Position numbers and translations under genes: made by a program. From CAYNLG01 sp964397995 (GTDB lineage: Bacteria; Planctomycetota; Phycisphaerae; FEN-1346), in the NCBI GenBank assembly GCA_964397995.1, contig CAYNLG010000006.1, positions 1-64,000 on the forward strand: a stretch of DNA of 64,000 nucleotides, given 5' to 3'. Of the stretch, positions 46,606 through 54,314 are shown in pieces. Position 1 is the first letter of the stretch; the number at the start of each line of letters is the position of its first letter. The notes beneath the pieces were generated by a model. It made no database searches. It was not told the DNA's origin and was given only the letters and a program-made list of their open reading frames with translations.

Positions 46606-47143
46606 CCTGACCCTGATCGCCGCGGCCGCCCTGGCCGCCGGCTGCACCGGCCTGAACCGCGACGGCGCAGGGCCGGAGCCGCTCTCGGCCCTGGCGAGCC
46701 CGCCGCCGGCCGAGGCCCCGTACCTGTCGCACATCGCGGTCGAGCGGAACCAGCCGGACGACCCGCCGCCCACGGCCGTCGAGAGCGCCCTGGTCTGGTC
46801 CGAGAAGTACGCCCAGGCCGTCGAGCAGCTCGCCCAGGTCCGCGAGGCCGCGCAGGCCACGGCCGAGGCCCAGCGCGGGCTCCAGGACAAGATCGCCGCC
46901 CTCCAGGCCGAGAACGTCCGCCTGAAGCAGGAACTCCAGGAAGCGAACGACCTGCTCGTGGACGTCCGCCAGGAGAACGCGAAGTGGAAGGAGAACGTCC
47001 TCGGATACCGGGACGAGCTGCGGCAGGCCCACCAAGTGGAGCTGGAGGCCCTGCTGAAGGTCCTGAAACTGCTGGGAGGCGAGGTGGTCCAGCCCGCGGC
47101 CGGGCAGGCCTCCGCGGCCGGGAGGCGTGCCGATGCGCCGTAG
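46598..47143 (+). CDS. coiled-coil lipoprotein of the flagellar operon
   Basis: The product has 181 residues. A short signal peptide ends in a lipobox (ALAAGC, Cys17). Residues about 65-150 form a coiled coil (QRGLQDKIAALQAENVRLKQELQEANDLLVDVRQENAKWKENV). It is followed at once by another lipoprotein. It is probably anchored in the outer membrane and may be part of a flagellar outer ring; that is inferred from its place after fliA. Confidence 0.7.
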   Translation: MRNLTLIAAAALAAGCTGLNRDGAGPEPLSALASPPPAEAPYLSHIAVERNQPDDPPPTAVESALVWSEKYAQAVEQLAQVREAAQATAEAQRGLQDKIAALQAENVRLKQELQEANDLLVDVRQENAKWKENVLGYRDELRQAHQVELEALLKVLKLLGGEVVQPAAGQASAAGRRADAP

Positions 47144-47822
47144 CGCGGCCGTTATCCTGGCGTGCGCGGCGCTGGCCGCGGCGGCGGGCGGGTGCTTCAA
47201 CGGGGCCGACCGTGCCACCGGCACCGTCGCCCACTATGCCGCCCCCCTCGACCGGCTGACCGCCCCGCGGCGGGTGGCCCTGCTGGCCCTGGCCAACGCC
47301 AGCGACTGCCCCTGCGTGGTCCAGCCGATGACGGAAGAGCTGTACCGGGCGATCCAGGGGCGGCGGGCGTTCCACGTCCGGGTGGTGCCCCTGCCGTCCG
47401 GGTGCAGCCGCCCGGCCGCCTCCGACGCCGCCCCGGACGGGCGAGCCCGCGGGTGCGGCCTGACGCTGCGGCAGATCGCCGACCTGCGGCGCGACCTGGG
47501 CGCCGACGCCGCCCTCCTCGGCTCGGTCACCCACTTCCACCCGTACCCGCAGCTCCAGATCGGCCTGTACCTGCAGCTCGTGGACCTGCGGGACGGGAAG
47601 CTCCTCTGGGGCGTCGACCACGTCTGGGACGCCGGTGACCGCGACACCTGCGACCGCATCCGGGCCTGGCACAAGCGCGACGTCGGCTGCGAAGGCGATG
47701 CCGACCAGTGGCACCTGGCCACGATGAGCCCGCGCCGGTTCAAGCAGTTCGTCGCGTGGGAAGTGGCCCGGACGCTGCCCGACCCGACGGAGGCCAAGGT
47801 GGCCGCCCGGACCGGGCCGTAA
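47133..47822 (+). CDS. CsgG/LpoB/FlgO-like lipoprotein
   Basis: The product has 229 residues. A lipoprotein signal peptide ends AAAAGGC. The body resembles the FlgO/LpoB/CsgG group: RVALLALANASDCPCVVQPMTEELYRAI, then LRRDLGADAALLGSVTHFHPYPQLQIGLYLQLVDLRDGKLLWGVDHVWDA. FlgO-type lipoproteins make an outer-membrane ring of sheathed or polar flagella in Vibrio. Here the setting fits, but the match is by fold pattern only. ATG at 47133 is favoured over the GTG six bases earlier because of GGGAGG spacing. Confidence 0.65.
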   Translation: MRRSAAVILACAALAAAAGGCFNGADRATGTVAHYAAPLDRLTAPRRVALLALANASDCPCVVQPMTEELYRAIQGRRAFHVRVVPLPSGCSRPAASDAAPDGRARGCGLTLRQIADLRRDLGADAALLGSVTHFHPYPQLQIGLYLQLVDLRDGKLLWGVDHVWDAGDRDTCDRIRAWHKRDVGCEGDADQWHLATMSPRRFKQFVAWEVARTLPDPTEAKVAARTGP

Positions 47823-47845
47823 GGCCGGCGGCGACCGAAACGGGC

Positions 47846-47872
47846 TCAAGTTCACGGGATTTCACGCGATAA
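47846..47872 (+). promoter_or_regulatory. sigma-28 (FliA) promoter of flgM
   Basis: TCAAGTTC (47846-47853), 11 bases, then CGCGATAA (47865-47872). This fits the sigma-28 pattern TAAAGTTT-N11-GCCGATAA. The start should be near 47880, about 30 bases before flgM. Confidence 0.82.
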
Positions 47873-47911
47873 TAGGCACCGGAGCACGGACGCAAGCGGA
47901 GGCGCACCCCC

Positions 47912-48199
47912 ATGCAGGTCGAACGGACGCACGGACTGGACCCCCTGAACGTCCCGAACGGGTCGAAGCCTTTGCCTCGGCCCGCCGCGGCGGGGCCGAT
48001 TGACGAGGCCGCGCGGCCCGAGGCCGCCGACGCCCCGGCCGACGCCGCCGTCCAGCCGCTGGCGGCCCAAGCGGCCGCCGCGCCCGAGGTGCGGCCGGAC
48101 GCCGTCGCGGAGGCCCGGCGCCTCATCGAATCAGGCGACCTGGACACGCCGGAAGCGGCCCGGAAGGCGGCCGAACGGCTTCTGGACCTCGGTATCTAG
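47912..48199 (+). CDS. flgM: anti-sigma-28 factor FlgM
   Basis: The product has 95 residues. The first 60 are disordered Ala/Pro-rich. The end (RPDAVAEARRLIESGDLDTPEAARKAAERLLDLGI) matches the FlgM C-terminus that binds sigma-28 (R.d.v...r..I..G.y......iA..ll). FlgM holds FliA inactive until the hook is finished, then is exported. GGAGG precedes the ATG. It is alone on its own sigma-28 promoter and ends in a strong terminator. Confidence 0.85.
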   Translation: MQVERTHGLDPLNVPNGSKPLPRPAAAGPIDEAARPEAADAPADAAVQPLAAQAAAAPEVRPDAVAEARRLIESGDLDTPEAARKAAERLLDLGI

Positions 48200-48229
48200 C
48201 GCTTCTTACCCACACAGCCACAACATCTT

Positions 48230-48258
48230 GGGGTCCGGCTCCGGCCGGGCCCCTTTTT
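48230..48258 (+). terminator. intrinsic terminator after flgM
   Basis: GGGGTCCGGC (48230-48239) pairs with GCCGGGCCCC (48244-48253) around a TCCG loop, followed directly by TTTTT. This is a textbook rho-independent terminator. Confidence 0.9.
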
Positions 48259-48513
48259 GCTGCGCCCGCGCGGGGGAGAGTATACGTGCCGCCCGCAGGT
48301 CGTCGTGCGCGGCCAAGGCCGGGCGGAGGAAGGCGGGCGTATGGTGCCCCCCGAGGTTCCCAGCCTCGCGGGGCATTTTGACGCGATGGCGTACGCGCCG
48401 CGCGCTTTGCGCCACGCTTTTCGTATACTGCCGGGTCGCCGCTCATCTCCTGAAGTGCCGAATTCGGCGTCATAGGGGCAGGAAAGGCCCCGATGTTAAT
48501 TTAGGGAAGTTCC
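48259..48513. other. intergenic spacer between flgM and fliC
   Basis: A short open frame from 48257 to 48475 lacks a good start and family features, so no gene is called. No clear element other than the downstream sigma-28 promoter is seen. Confidence 0.5.
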
Positions 48514-48540
48514 TAAAGTTACGACAAGGGGGCTCGATAA
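48514..48540 (+). promoter_or_regulatory. sigma-28 (FliA) promoter of fliC
   Basis: TAAAGTTA (48514-48521), 11 bases, then CTCGATAA (48533-48540). The -35 matches TAAAGTTT in 7 of 8 and the -10 holds the CGATAA core. Expected start near 48547, giving a leader of about 90 bases. Confidence 0.9.
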
Positions 48541-48557
48541 TGAAGCCTGAACCAAGG

Positions 48558-48605
48558 CCCCGGCCGGGCGGCCGGGGATATGGCATGGGCTGCTGGGGCC
48601 CGTGC
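48558..48605 (+). promoter_or_regulatory. two stable hairpins in the fliC mRNA leader
   Basis: Hairpin 1: CCCCGGCC (48558-48565) with GGCCGGGG (48570-48577), loop GGGC. Hairpin 2: GCATGGGC (48583-48590) with GCCCGTGC (48598-48605). They end about 30 bases before the ATG. The ribosome site AGGGAGAGG follows, with an AGGGA like a CsrA target. The hairpins may protect the message or control its translation. Confidence 0.65.
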
Positions 48606-48637
48606 GAAATCGCAGGCTTCTTTAGGGAGAGGATCAC

Positions 48638-49456
48638 ATGCTGGCAATCAAGAACAACCTCATGTCGGAAAACGCCGCCCGATTCGTGGCCAAGTCGTAC
48701 GACCAACTGGCCAAGAGCGTCGAGCGGCTGTCGTCCGGTCTCCGCATCAACGGTGCGGCGGACGACGCGGCCGGTCTGGCCGTGCGGGAGATCATGCGTT
48801 CGGACATCCAGGTCCTCCGGCAGGCCGCCCGGAACGGCCAGGATGCCATCAGCCTCCTCCAGACCGCCGAAGGCGCGATGCAGGTCATCGACGAGGCCCT
48901 CGTCCGCATGAAGGAGCTCGCCACCCAGTCCGCCAACGGCTCGTACAACGACGACCAGCGGGAGCTGATGGACGGTGAGTTCCAGGAGATGGCCAACGAG
49001 ATCGAGCGCATCGCCACCAGCACCGCCTTCAACGGCATCGACCTCCTGAGCGGCGCGAGCACCGTCAGTGTCCATGTCGGCACCGCCAACGACGCCGACG
49101 ACAAGGTCAGCATCTCGCTCGTCGACGTCACCAAGAGCGGCCTCGGCATCGACGCCCTGGCGATCCAATCGCTGGCCAGCGCCCAGGGCGCCCTGGCGAC
49201 CATCGACGCGGCCATCAACCTCAAGGACTCCGCCCGCGCCGCGTTCGGTTACAAGATGAACCGGCTCGAGCAGACCATCGAGGTCCTCAACGTCCAGGCC
49301 GAGAACCTGGCCACCGCCGAAAGCCGCATCTCCGACGTCGACGTCGCCACCGAGATGAGCAAGCTGACCCGGACCCAGGTCGTGACCCAGGCCGGCGTCG
49401 CGATGCTCGCCCAGGCCAACACCATGCCCCAGCTCGCCCTGTCGCTGCTGCGGTAG
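48638..49456 (+). CDS. fliC: flagellin FliC
   Basis: The product has 272 residues, near the minimum for a flagellin; D2/D3 domains are essentially missing. N-terminus: KSVERLSSGLRINGAADDAAGLAVREIMRSDIQVLRQAARNGQDAISLLQTAEGAMQVIDEALVRMKELATQSANG. C-terminus: FGYKMNRLEQTIEVLNVQAENLATAESRISDVDVATEMSKLTRTQVVTQAGVAMLAQANTMPQLALSLLR. It is likely the filament subunit. The small exposed surface could be where the operon's glycosyltransferases act. Only one flagellin is in the window. Confidence 0.97.
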   Translation: MLAIKNNLMSENAARFVAKSYDQLAKSVERLSSGLRINGAADDAAGLAVREIMRSDIQVLRQAARNGQDAISLLQTAEGAMQVIDEALVRMKELATQSANGSYNDDQRELMDGEFQEMANEIERIATSTAFNGIDLLSGASTVSVHVGTANDADDKVSISLVDVTKSGLGIDALAIQSLASAQGALATIDAAINLKDSARAAFGYKMNRLEQTIEVLNVQAENLATAESRISDVDVATEMSKLTRTQVVTQAGVAMLAQANTMPQLALSLLR

Positions 49457-49479
49457 AGGCCTTAACCTCCACCGGCGAA

Positions 49480-49518
49480 GGTGGCCCGGCCCGGACGCCA
49501 ACCCCCGGCCGGGCCGCC
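49480..49518 (+). terminator. terminator-like hairpin after fliC
   Basis: GGTGGCCCGGCC (49480-49491) pairs with GGCCGGGCCGCC (49507-49518), 12 bp with one G-T pair and a 15-base loop. Only two T follow. It could reduce readthrough to fliD, keeping flagellin in excess. Confidence 0.55.
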
Positions 49519-49576
49519 TTCCCGGGCGGAGTCTCCTTCGCCGGCGGGCCCCCGGGCCCGCACCAGGAGCACGCCC

Positions 49577-51196
49577 ATGGCCTCCATCGCCATGCCCGGC
49601 ATCCAGACGGGCATCGACACCGCCGCCATCGTCGAGCAACTCCTGCTCGTGGCACGGCGGCCGGTGGCGATGCTCGAGACCCGCCGCGACCTCTGGCAGG
49701 CCCGGGTCGACGCCCTCGACACCCTCGAGACGCGTCTCTCGGCCGTCCAGGACGCCGCCGAGGCCCTCCGCACGACCGGCGCCATTGCCGAGTACGCGAC
49801 CGCCTCGACCGACGAGACCGTCCTGACGGCCTCGGCCGGCTCCGGCGCCGGCGAAGGCGCCCACACCGTTGTCATCAACCGGCTGGCCGCCGGCGACCGC
49901 AAGATCCACGACGGCCTGGCCTCCGCCGACGCCCTCGTCGGCGCCGGCCGCCTCGCCTTCACCTACGACGGCCAGACCTACACCATCGACACCGACGCCG
50001 AGACCACCCTCGAAGACCTCCGCGACGTCATCAATCACAGCGCCGCCGGCAACGCCGTCACCGCCAGCCTCCTGGAGTACGACGCGGGGGGCGGCCAGGC
50101 GGTCCACCTGGTTCTGGCCGGCAACGACACCGGCGCCGACTACGCCGTCACCGTCGAGGACGGCCAGACCACCCTCGCGGGGTTCACCTCCGACACCTTC
50201 ACCACCACCCAAGCGGCCCAGGACGCCCAGATCCGCATCGACGGCTACCCCGACGGGGCCTGGATCACCCGGAGCACCAACACCGTCGACGACGTCCTGC
50301 CGGGCGTCACGCTGAGCCTCCACGCCACGGGCGAGGCCCGCCTCAGCCTGACGCGCGACACCGAGGCCCTGAAAGGGAAGCTCAGCGACCTGGTCGACGC
50401 CTACAACGCCGTGGTCTCCTACGCCCGGGACCGGACCGCCTGGGACGAGACCACCGAGACCGCCGGCATCCTGATGGGCGAGTTCGCCGTCAGCCACGTC
50501 CGGACGACCCTCCGGACCCCCTTCATCGAAACCGCCACCGGGTTCCTGGGCGGCAGCGACCCCTTCTCCCTGGCCGCCGACCTCGGCCTGAGCACCGACG
50601 GCCAGGGCCGGCTCGAACTCGACGAGGAGGCCCTCGACGAGGCCCTCGACGAGAACTACCTGGCCGTGCTCGCGCTGCTCGGGGCCGACCGCACCGGCGA
50701 CTCCGATTCGGCCGACATCACCTTCTACGCGGCCGCCACCCAGACCACCCCCGGCACGTACGACGTCGAGGCGGTCTTCGACGCGGGCACGCTCGTCTCG
50801 GCCCGTTTCAAGCTGGCGAGCGAAGGCGCCGGCGCGTGGCGCGACGCCACCGTCGACGGCACCCGCATCCGCGGCACCGTCGGCCAGGCCGAGCAAGGCC
50901 TGTACCTGAACGCGACCTACGGCGGGACCGGCACCCTCACGGCCCAGGTCCGCGTCCGCCAGGGCATCGGCGGCCGCCTGTACGACCTCTGCGAGGCACT
51001 GCTGGACCCGACCGACGGGACCCTGGCGATGACCGGCGACCGGTACCAGGGGACCATCGACAGCATCGAGGACTCGATCGAGCGCCAGGAGGACCGCCTC
51101 ACGCGAGAGGAGGCGCGCCTGCGGGCGAAGTTCGCCCGGCTCGAAACGGCCCTGACCCTGCTCGAGGCGCAGCGCAGCGCCATCGCCATGGGATGA
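49577..51196 (+). CDS. fliD: flagellar filament cap protein FliD (HAP2)
   Basis: The product has 539 residues. The N-terminus (AMPGIQTGIDTAAIVEQLLLVARRPVAMLETRRDLWQARVDALDTLETRLSAVQDAAEAL) is FliD. Later: LKGKLSDLVDAYNAVVSYARDRT, LGLSTDGQGRLELDEEALDEALDENYLAVLALLG, and the end DSIEDSIERQEDRLTREEARLRAKFARLETALTLLEAQRSAI. It caps the filament and folds in flagellin. ATG 49577 with AGGAG upstream; earlier in-frame codons lack homology. Confidence 0.96.
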   Translation: MASIAMPGIQTGIDTAAIVEQLLLVARRPVAMLETRRDLWQARVDALDTLETRLSAVQDAAEALRTTGAIAEYATASTDETVLTASAGSGAGEGAHTVVINRLAAGDRKIHDGLASADALVGAGRLAFTYDGQTYTIDTDAETTLEDLRDVINHSAAGNAVTASLLEYDAGGGQAVHLVLAGNDTGADYAVTVEDGQTTLAGFTSDTFTTTQAAQDAQIRIDGYPDGAWITRSTNTVDDVLPGVTLSLHATGEARLSLTRDTEALKGKLSDLVDAYNAVVSYARDRTAWDETTETAGILMGEFAVSHVRTTLRTPFIETATGFLGGSDPFSLAADLGLSTDGQGRLELDEEALDEALDENYLAVLALLGADRTGDSDSADITFYAAATQTTPGTYDVEAVFDAGTLVSARFKLASEGAGAWRDATVDGTRIRGTVGQAEQGLYLNATYGGTGTLTAQVRVRQGIGGRLYDLCEALLDPTDGTLAMTGDRYQGTIDSIEDSIERQEDRLTREEARLRAKFARLETALTLLEAQRSAIAMG

Positions 51197-51222
51197 CGGG
51201 CCGCACCAAACCGGAGGGGATC

Positions 51223-51585
51223 ATGAATACCGCGATCGAAACCTACCAGACCAACGTCGTCTCGACGCAGACGCGCGGGCGGCTGATCGTCCTGCTGTAC
51301 GAGGGGGCCATCAAGTTCCTGACCCTCGCCAAGGGGGCCATCGAGGCCGGCGACCCCGCCGCCAAGGGCCACTACATCGACAAGGCCCTGGCCATCCTCA
51401 ACGAGCTCGACGCCTGCCTCAACACCGAGGACGGCGGCGAGGTTGCCGCCAACCTCCGCAAGCTCTACCACTTCATGATCCGCCACCTCGGCGAAGCCAA
51501 CGTCCGCCGCGACGCCGAACGCGTCCAGGACGTCATCGACTGCCTCCGCGACCTGAACGAGGGCTGGAAGGCCATCACGCAGTAG
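51223..51585 (+). CDS. fliS: flagellin export chaperone FliS
   Basis: The product has 120 residues. AIETYQTNVVSTQTRGRLIVLLYEGAIKFLTLAKGAIEAGD, YIDKALAILNELDACLNTEDGGEVAANLRKLYHFMIRHLGEANV are the FliS signature. It keeps flagellin soluble for export. GGAGGGG precedes the ATG. It is the last flagellar gene. Confidence 0.96.
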   Translation: MNTAIETYQTNVVSTQTRGRLIVLLYEGAIKFLTLAKGAIEAGDPAAKGHYIDKALAILNELDACLNTEDGGEVAANLRKLYHFMIRHLGEANVRRDAERVQDVIDCLRDLNEGWKAITQ

Positions 51586-51633
51586 CGGCGGGGCGGGCGG
51601 CCGTTCGCCGTCTTGCCGTTCGCGGCCCGGCGC

Positions 51634-53184
51634 CTACGCCCCCGCGATGCGCGGCATGGGCGTCGGTTCCGAGGCCATCGTCGCCTGCATCATCTCGTAG
51701 AGCAGCCGCCCCTTCAGCCCCTGGGCCTCCGGCTTGTGCCACAGGTTGTCCACCTCGCCCGGGTCCGCCTCCAGGTCGAACAGCTCCCCGTCCTCGCCCT
51801 TGCGCCACACGGTCAGCTTGTACCGCTCATTCACGTACGTCCGCAGGTGAATGTTCGTCAGCGTGTGCCGGTTCTCCGTGAGGCTCCACGTCCGGGCCGC
51901 CTCGCCGCCCGACCACGTCCCCGTCTGGTCGACGCCCGTCATGTCGCCCGGCACGTCTTGCCCCGCCGCCGCCAGGAACGTCACCGGCAGGTCCACCAGG
52001 TTCTGGATGGCCTGGCTGGTCTGCCCGGCCGGCGTCCGGCCCGGCCACCGGACGATGCACGGCAGGCGCAGCAGGTCCTCGTAATGGAACGGCCCCTTCG
52101 CGACCAGCCCGTGCTGGCCCAGGAAGTGGCCGTGGTCCGTCGTGAACACCACGAGCGTGTTCTCGGCCACGCCCAGCCGGTCGAGGCAGTCGAGGGTGCG
52201 GCCGATCTCGTCGTCCATGAACGAGACCATGCCGTAGTAAACGGCCATGTCCTTCCTGATCTCTTCGGCGTCGCGGACCTGGCAGTGACCGCCGTGGATG
52301 CCGTGGTCCTCGTGGTAGAGCTCGCGGAACCGCTCGCCGCCGTCGGGCTGCTGGGTCAACCGGAAGGGCATCGGGTTGGCGTCGTGTTCGCCGGGCACCA
52401 GCGCCCCGGGCAGCATGTCGGCCGCGTCGTACATCGTGGCCCACGGCTCCGGGCAGATGTACGGCGGGTGCGGGTCGTGGAAGCTCGCCCACGTGAAGAA
52501 CGGCCGCTCGCCCGCGACGGCCCGCTCGATGGCCGCCCGCGTCCGCTCGCCCGTCCACCGCGTGTAGTGGAACTCCTCCGGCAGGTCCCAGACGCGGTCG
52601 TCCGCTTCCCAGTACTCGCGCCGGCGGCCCTTGGCGTCGGTCCGCTTCGGCTCCGGCCACGGCCGGAAGAAGTCCTGCCAGTTCGCCAGGCCCCGCTCCT
52701 CCATCCAGAGGGCGTAGTGCTGGCCGGCGTGCGATTCGTTGCCGTGCATGCGGCCGATTTCAACGTGGTCGAAGCCGTACCACGGGCCCCAGAACCCGCG
52801 CCAGAAGTCCAGGTCGCGCAGCGTCGGCTGGCACTCCAGCGACTCGTACCCCGGCTCGGAGGCCAGCGGCTGGAAGTGGGCCTTGCCGACGAGCGTCGAG
52901 GCGTACCCGGCGTGGGCCAGGTAATCGCCGACGGTCGGCCGGTCCTCAAAAAGCTTCGTCCCGAGCGACCACGCCCCGTGCTGCGACGGGTACTGGCCCG
53001 TCAGAATCGACGCCCGCGTCGGCGTGCACGTCGGGTTCGGGCAGTAGCAGCGGTCGAACCGCGTGCCCTCGGCGCACAGGCGGTCGAGGGCCGGCGTCCG
53101 GATGCGGTCGTTGACAACCCCGAGCGTGGAGTAGTGCTGCTGATCGCTCGTGATGAGCAGGATGTTGGGCGGACGGTCGGGCAT
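51634..53184 (-). CDS. sulfatase family hydrolase (Cys-type)
   Basis: The product has 516 residues. PNILLITSDQQHYSTLG at the start binds calcium; CTPTRASILTGQYPSQHG holds the C-x-P-x-R motif in which Cys is turned to formylglycine. FMDDEIGRTLDCLDRLGVAENTLVVFTTDHGHFLGQHGLVAKGPFHYEDLLRLP is the second metal-site region. No signal peptide is seen (MPDRPPNILL), so it may be cytoplasmic or the real start may differ. The substrate is unknown; planctomycete sulfatases often act on sulfated polysaccharides. It faces fliS. Confidence 0.92.
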   Translation of the reverse strand: MPDRPPNILLITSDQQHYSTLGVVNDRIRTPALDRLCAEGTRFDRCYCPNPTCTPTRASILTGQYPSQHGAWSLGTKLFEDRPTVGDYLAHAGYASTLVGKAHFQPLASEPGYESLECQPTLRDLDFWRGFWGPWYGFDHVEIGRMHGNESHAGQHYALWMEERGLANWQDFFRPWPEPKRTDAKGRRREYWEADDRVWDLPEEFHYTRWTGERTRAAIERAVAGERPFFTWASFHDPHPPYICPEPWATMYDAADMLPGALVPGEHDANPMPFRLTQQPDGGERFRELYHEDHGIHGGHCQVRDAEEIRKDMAVYYGMVSFMDDEIGRTLDCLDRLGVAENTLVVFTTDHGHFLGQHGLVAKGPFHYEDLLRLPCIVRWPGRTPAGQTSQAIQNLVDLPVTFLAAAGQDVPGDMTGVDQTGTWSGGEAARTWSLTENRHTLTNIHLRTYVNERYKLTVWRKGEDGELFDLEADPGEVDNLWHKPEAQGLKGRLLYEMMQATMASEPTPMPRIAGA

Positions 53185-53234
53185 GGCAGGGCTCCTCGGT
53201 CAACGACCGGTTGCGTCGGGCAAACGGAAGGCGG

Positions 53235-53262
53235 AGTATACCGCGCCCGCCGCGCGACGCAA
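53235..53262 (-). promoter_or_regulatory. housekeeping promoter of the sulfatase gene
   Basis: On the minus strand TTGCGT (53262-53257), 16 bases, TATACT (53240-53235). The expected start is about 45 bases before the ATG. Confidence 0.6.
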
Positions 53263-53396
53263 GGTACGTTTGGGCGCGCACGGCAAGCGGCACGCGCGGC
53301 ACAAGCGCCGCGGCTAACATGACACCGTTTCCCTTGCCCCCCGCGCGCCCCCCCGCTATCCTGCGAGGCACCTGCCCACGCGAAAGGACCGGCCGC

Positions 53397-54314
53397 ATGG
53401 CCCGCTACCTCCTCCGCCGGCTCCTCCTGTTCATCCCCACGCTGCTGGCCGTCTACACCCTCGCGTTCCTCATGATGCGGGCCGCCCCCGGAAGCCCCTT
53501 CGCCCAGGAACGCGACCTGCCCGACGAGGTCCTCGCCGCCCGCCGCGCCCAGTACGACATCGACCGCCCCGTCGTCCAGTACCTCCGCGTCGGCTGGAAC
53601 CTGGTGACGCTGCGCGGCATGCCGTCGATCCGCTACCCGGACCGGAACGTCGTCCGCGACATCCTCGCCCCGGCGTTCCCGGTCAGCCTGACGCTCGGGA
53701 CGGCGGCCCTGGCGCTGGCGGTCGTGGGCGGCACGGCCGCCGGCGTCGCCAGCGCCGCGCGCCCCCGCTCCCTGGCCGACCACCTCGCCATGGCCGGCGT
53801 CCTGGTCGGCGTCAGCCAGCCCTCGTTCGTCATCGCGACCGTGCTCCTGGCGGTCTTCAGCTTCGGGCTCGGCTGGCTCCCGGTCGGCGGCTGGGGGCGG
53901 CCCAGCCAGGTGCTGCTCCCGGCGATCGCCCTGGCGGCGTTGCCGGCGGCGTACGTGGCGCGGCTCGTGCGGGCGGGCATGCTCGAGACCCTCTCGGCCG
54001 ACTTCATCCGCACCGCCCGGGCCAAGGGCCTCGGCCCGCGCACCGTTCTCCTGGAACACGCCCTCCGCAACGCCTGGCTCCCCGTCCTCGGCTACCTCGG
54101 CCCCGCCGCCGCTGGCATCTTCACGGGCAGCTTTGTCGTCGAGAAGGTCTTCGCGGTGCCGGGCGTCGGCCGCTTCTTCGTCGACTCCGCCCTCCACCGC
54201 GACCACCCGATGATCCTCGCCACGGTCCTCCTGTACGCGGTCCTGCTCGTCGTCTTCAACCTGCTCGTCGACATCGCCTACGCGTGGTTCGACCCGAGGA
54301 TCCGCTATGGCTGA
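53397..54314 (+). CDS. ABC transporter permease, DppB/OppB type
   Basis: The product has 305 residues. The start (YLLRRLLLFIPTLLAVYTLAFLMMRAAPGSPFAQER) is typical of the B subunit. The EAA loop region reads AGMLETLSADFIRTARAKGLGPRTVLLEHALRNAWLPVLGYLGP. Six membrane helices are likely. It overlaps the next permease by 8 bases. No ATPase or substrate-binding gene is near. ATG has AAAGGA upstream. Confidence 0.9.
   Translation: MARYLLRRLLLFIPTLLAVYTLAFLMMRAAPGSPFAQERDLPDEVLAARRAQYDIDRPVVQYLRVGWNLVTLRGMPSIRYPDRNVVRDILAPAFPVSLTLGTAALALAVVGGTAAGVASAARPRSLADHLAMAGVLVGVSQPSFVIATVLLAVFSFGLGWLPVGGWGRPSQVLLPAIALAALPAAYVARLVRAGMLETLSADFIRTARAKGLGPRTVLLEHALRNAWLPVLGYLGPAAAGIFTGSFVVEKVFAVPGVGRFFVDSALHRDHPMILATVLLYAVLLVVFNLLVDIAYAWFDPRIRYG

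Noticed and set aside
48257..48475. 72-codon plus-strand frame between flgM and fliC
   Set aside because: Non-standard start, overlaps the terminator, no recognisable domain.
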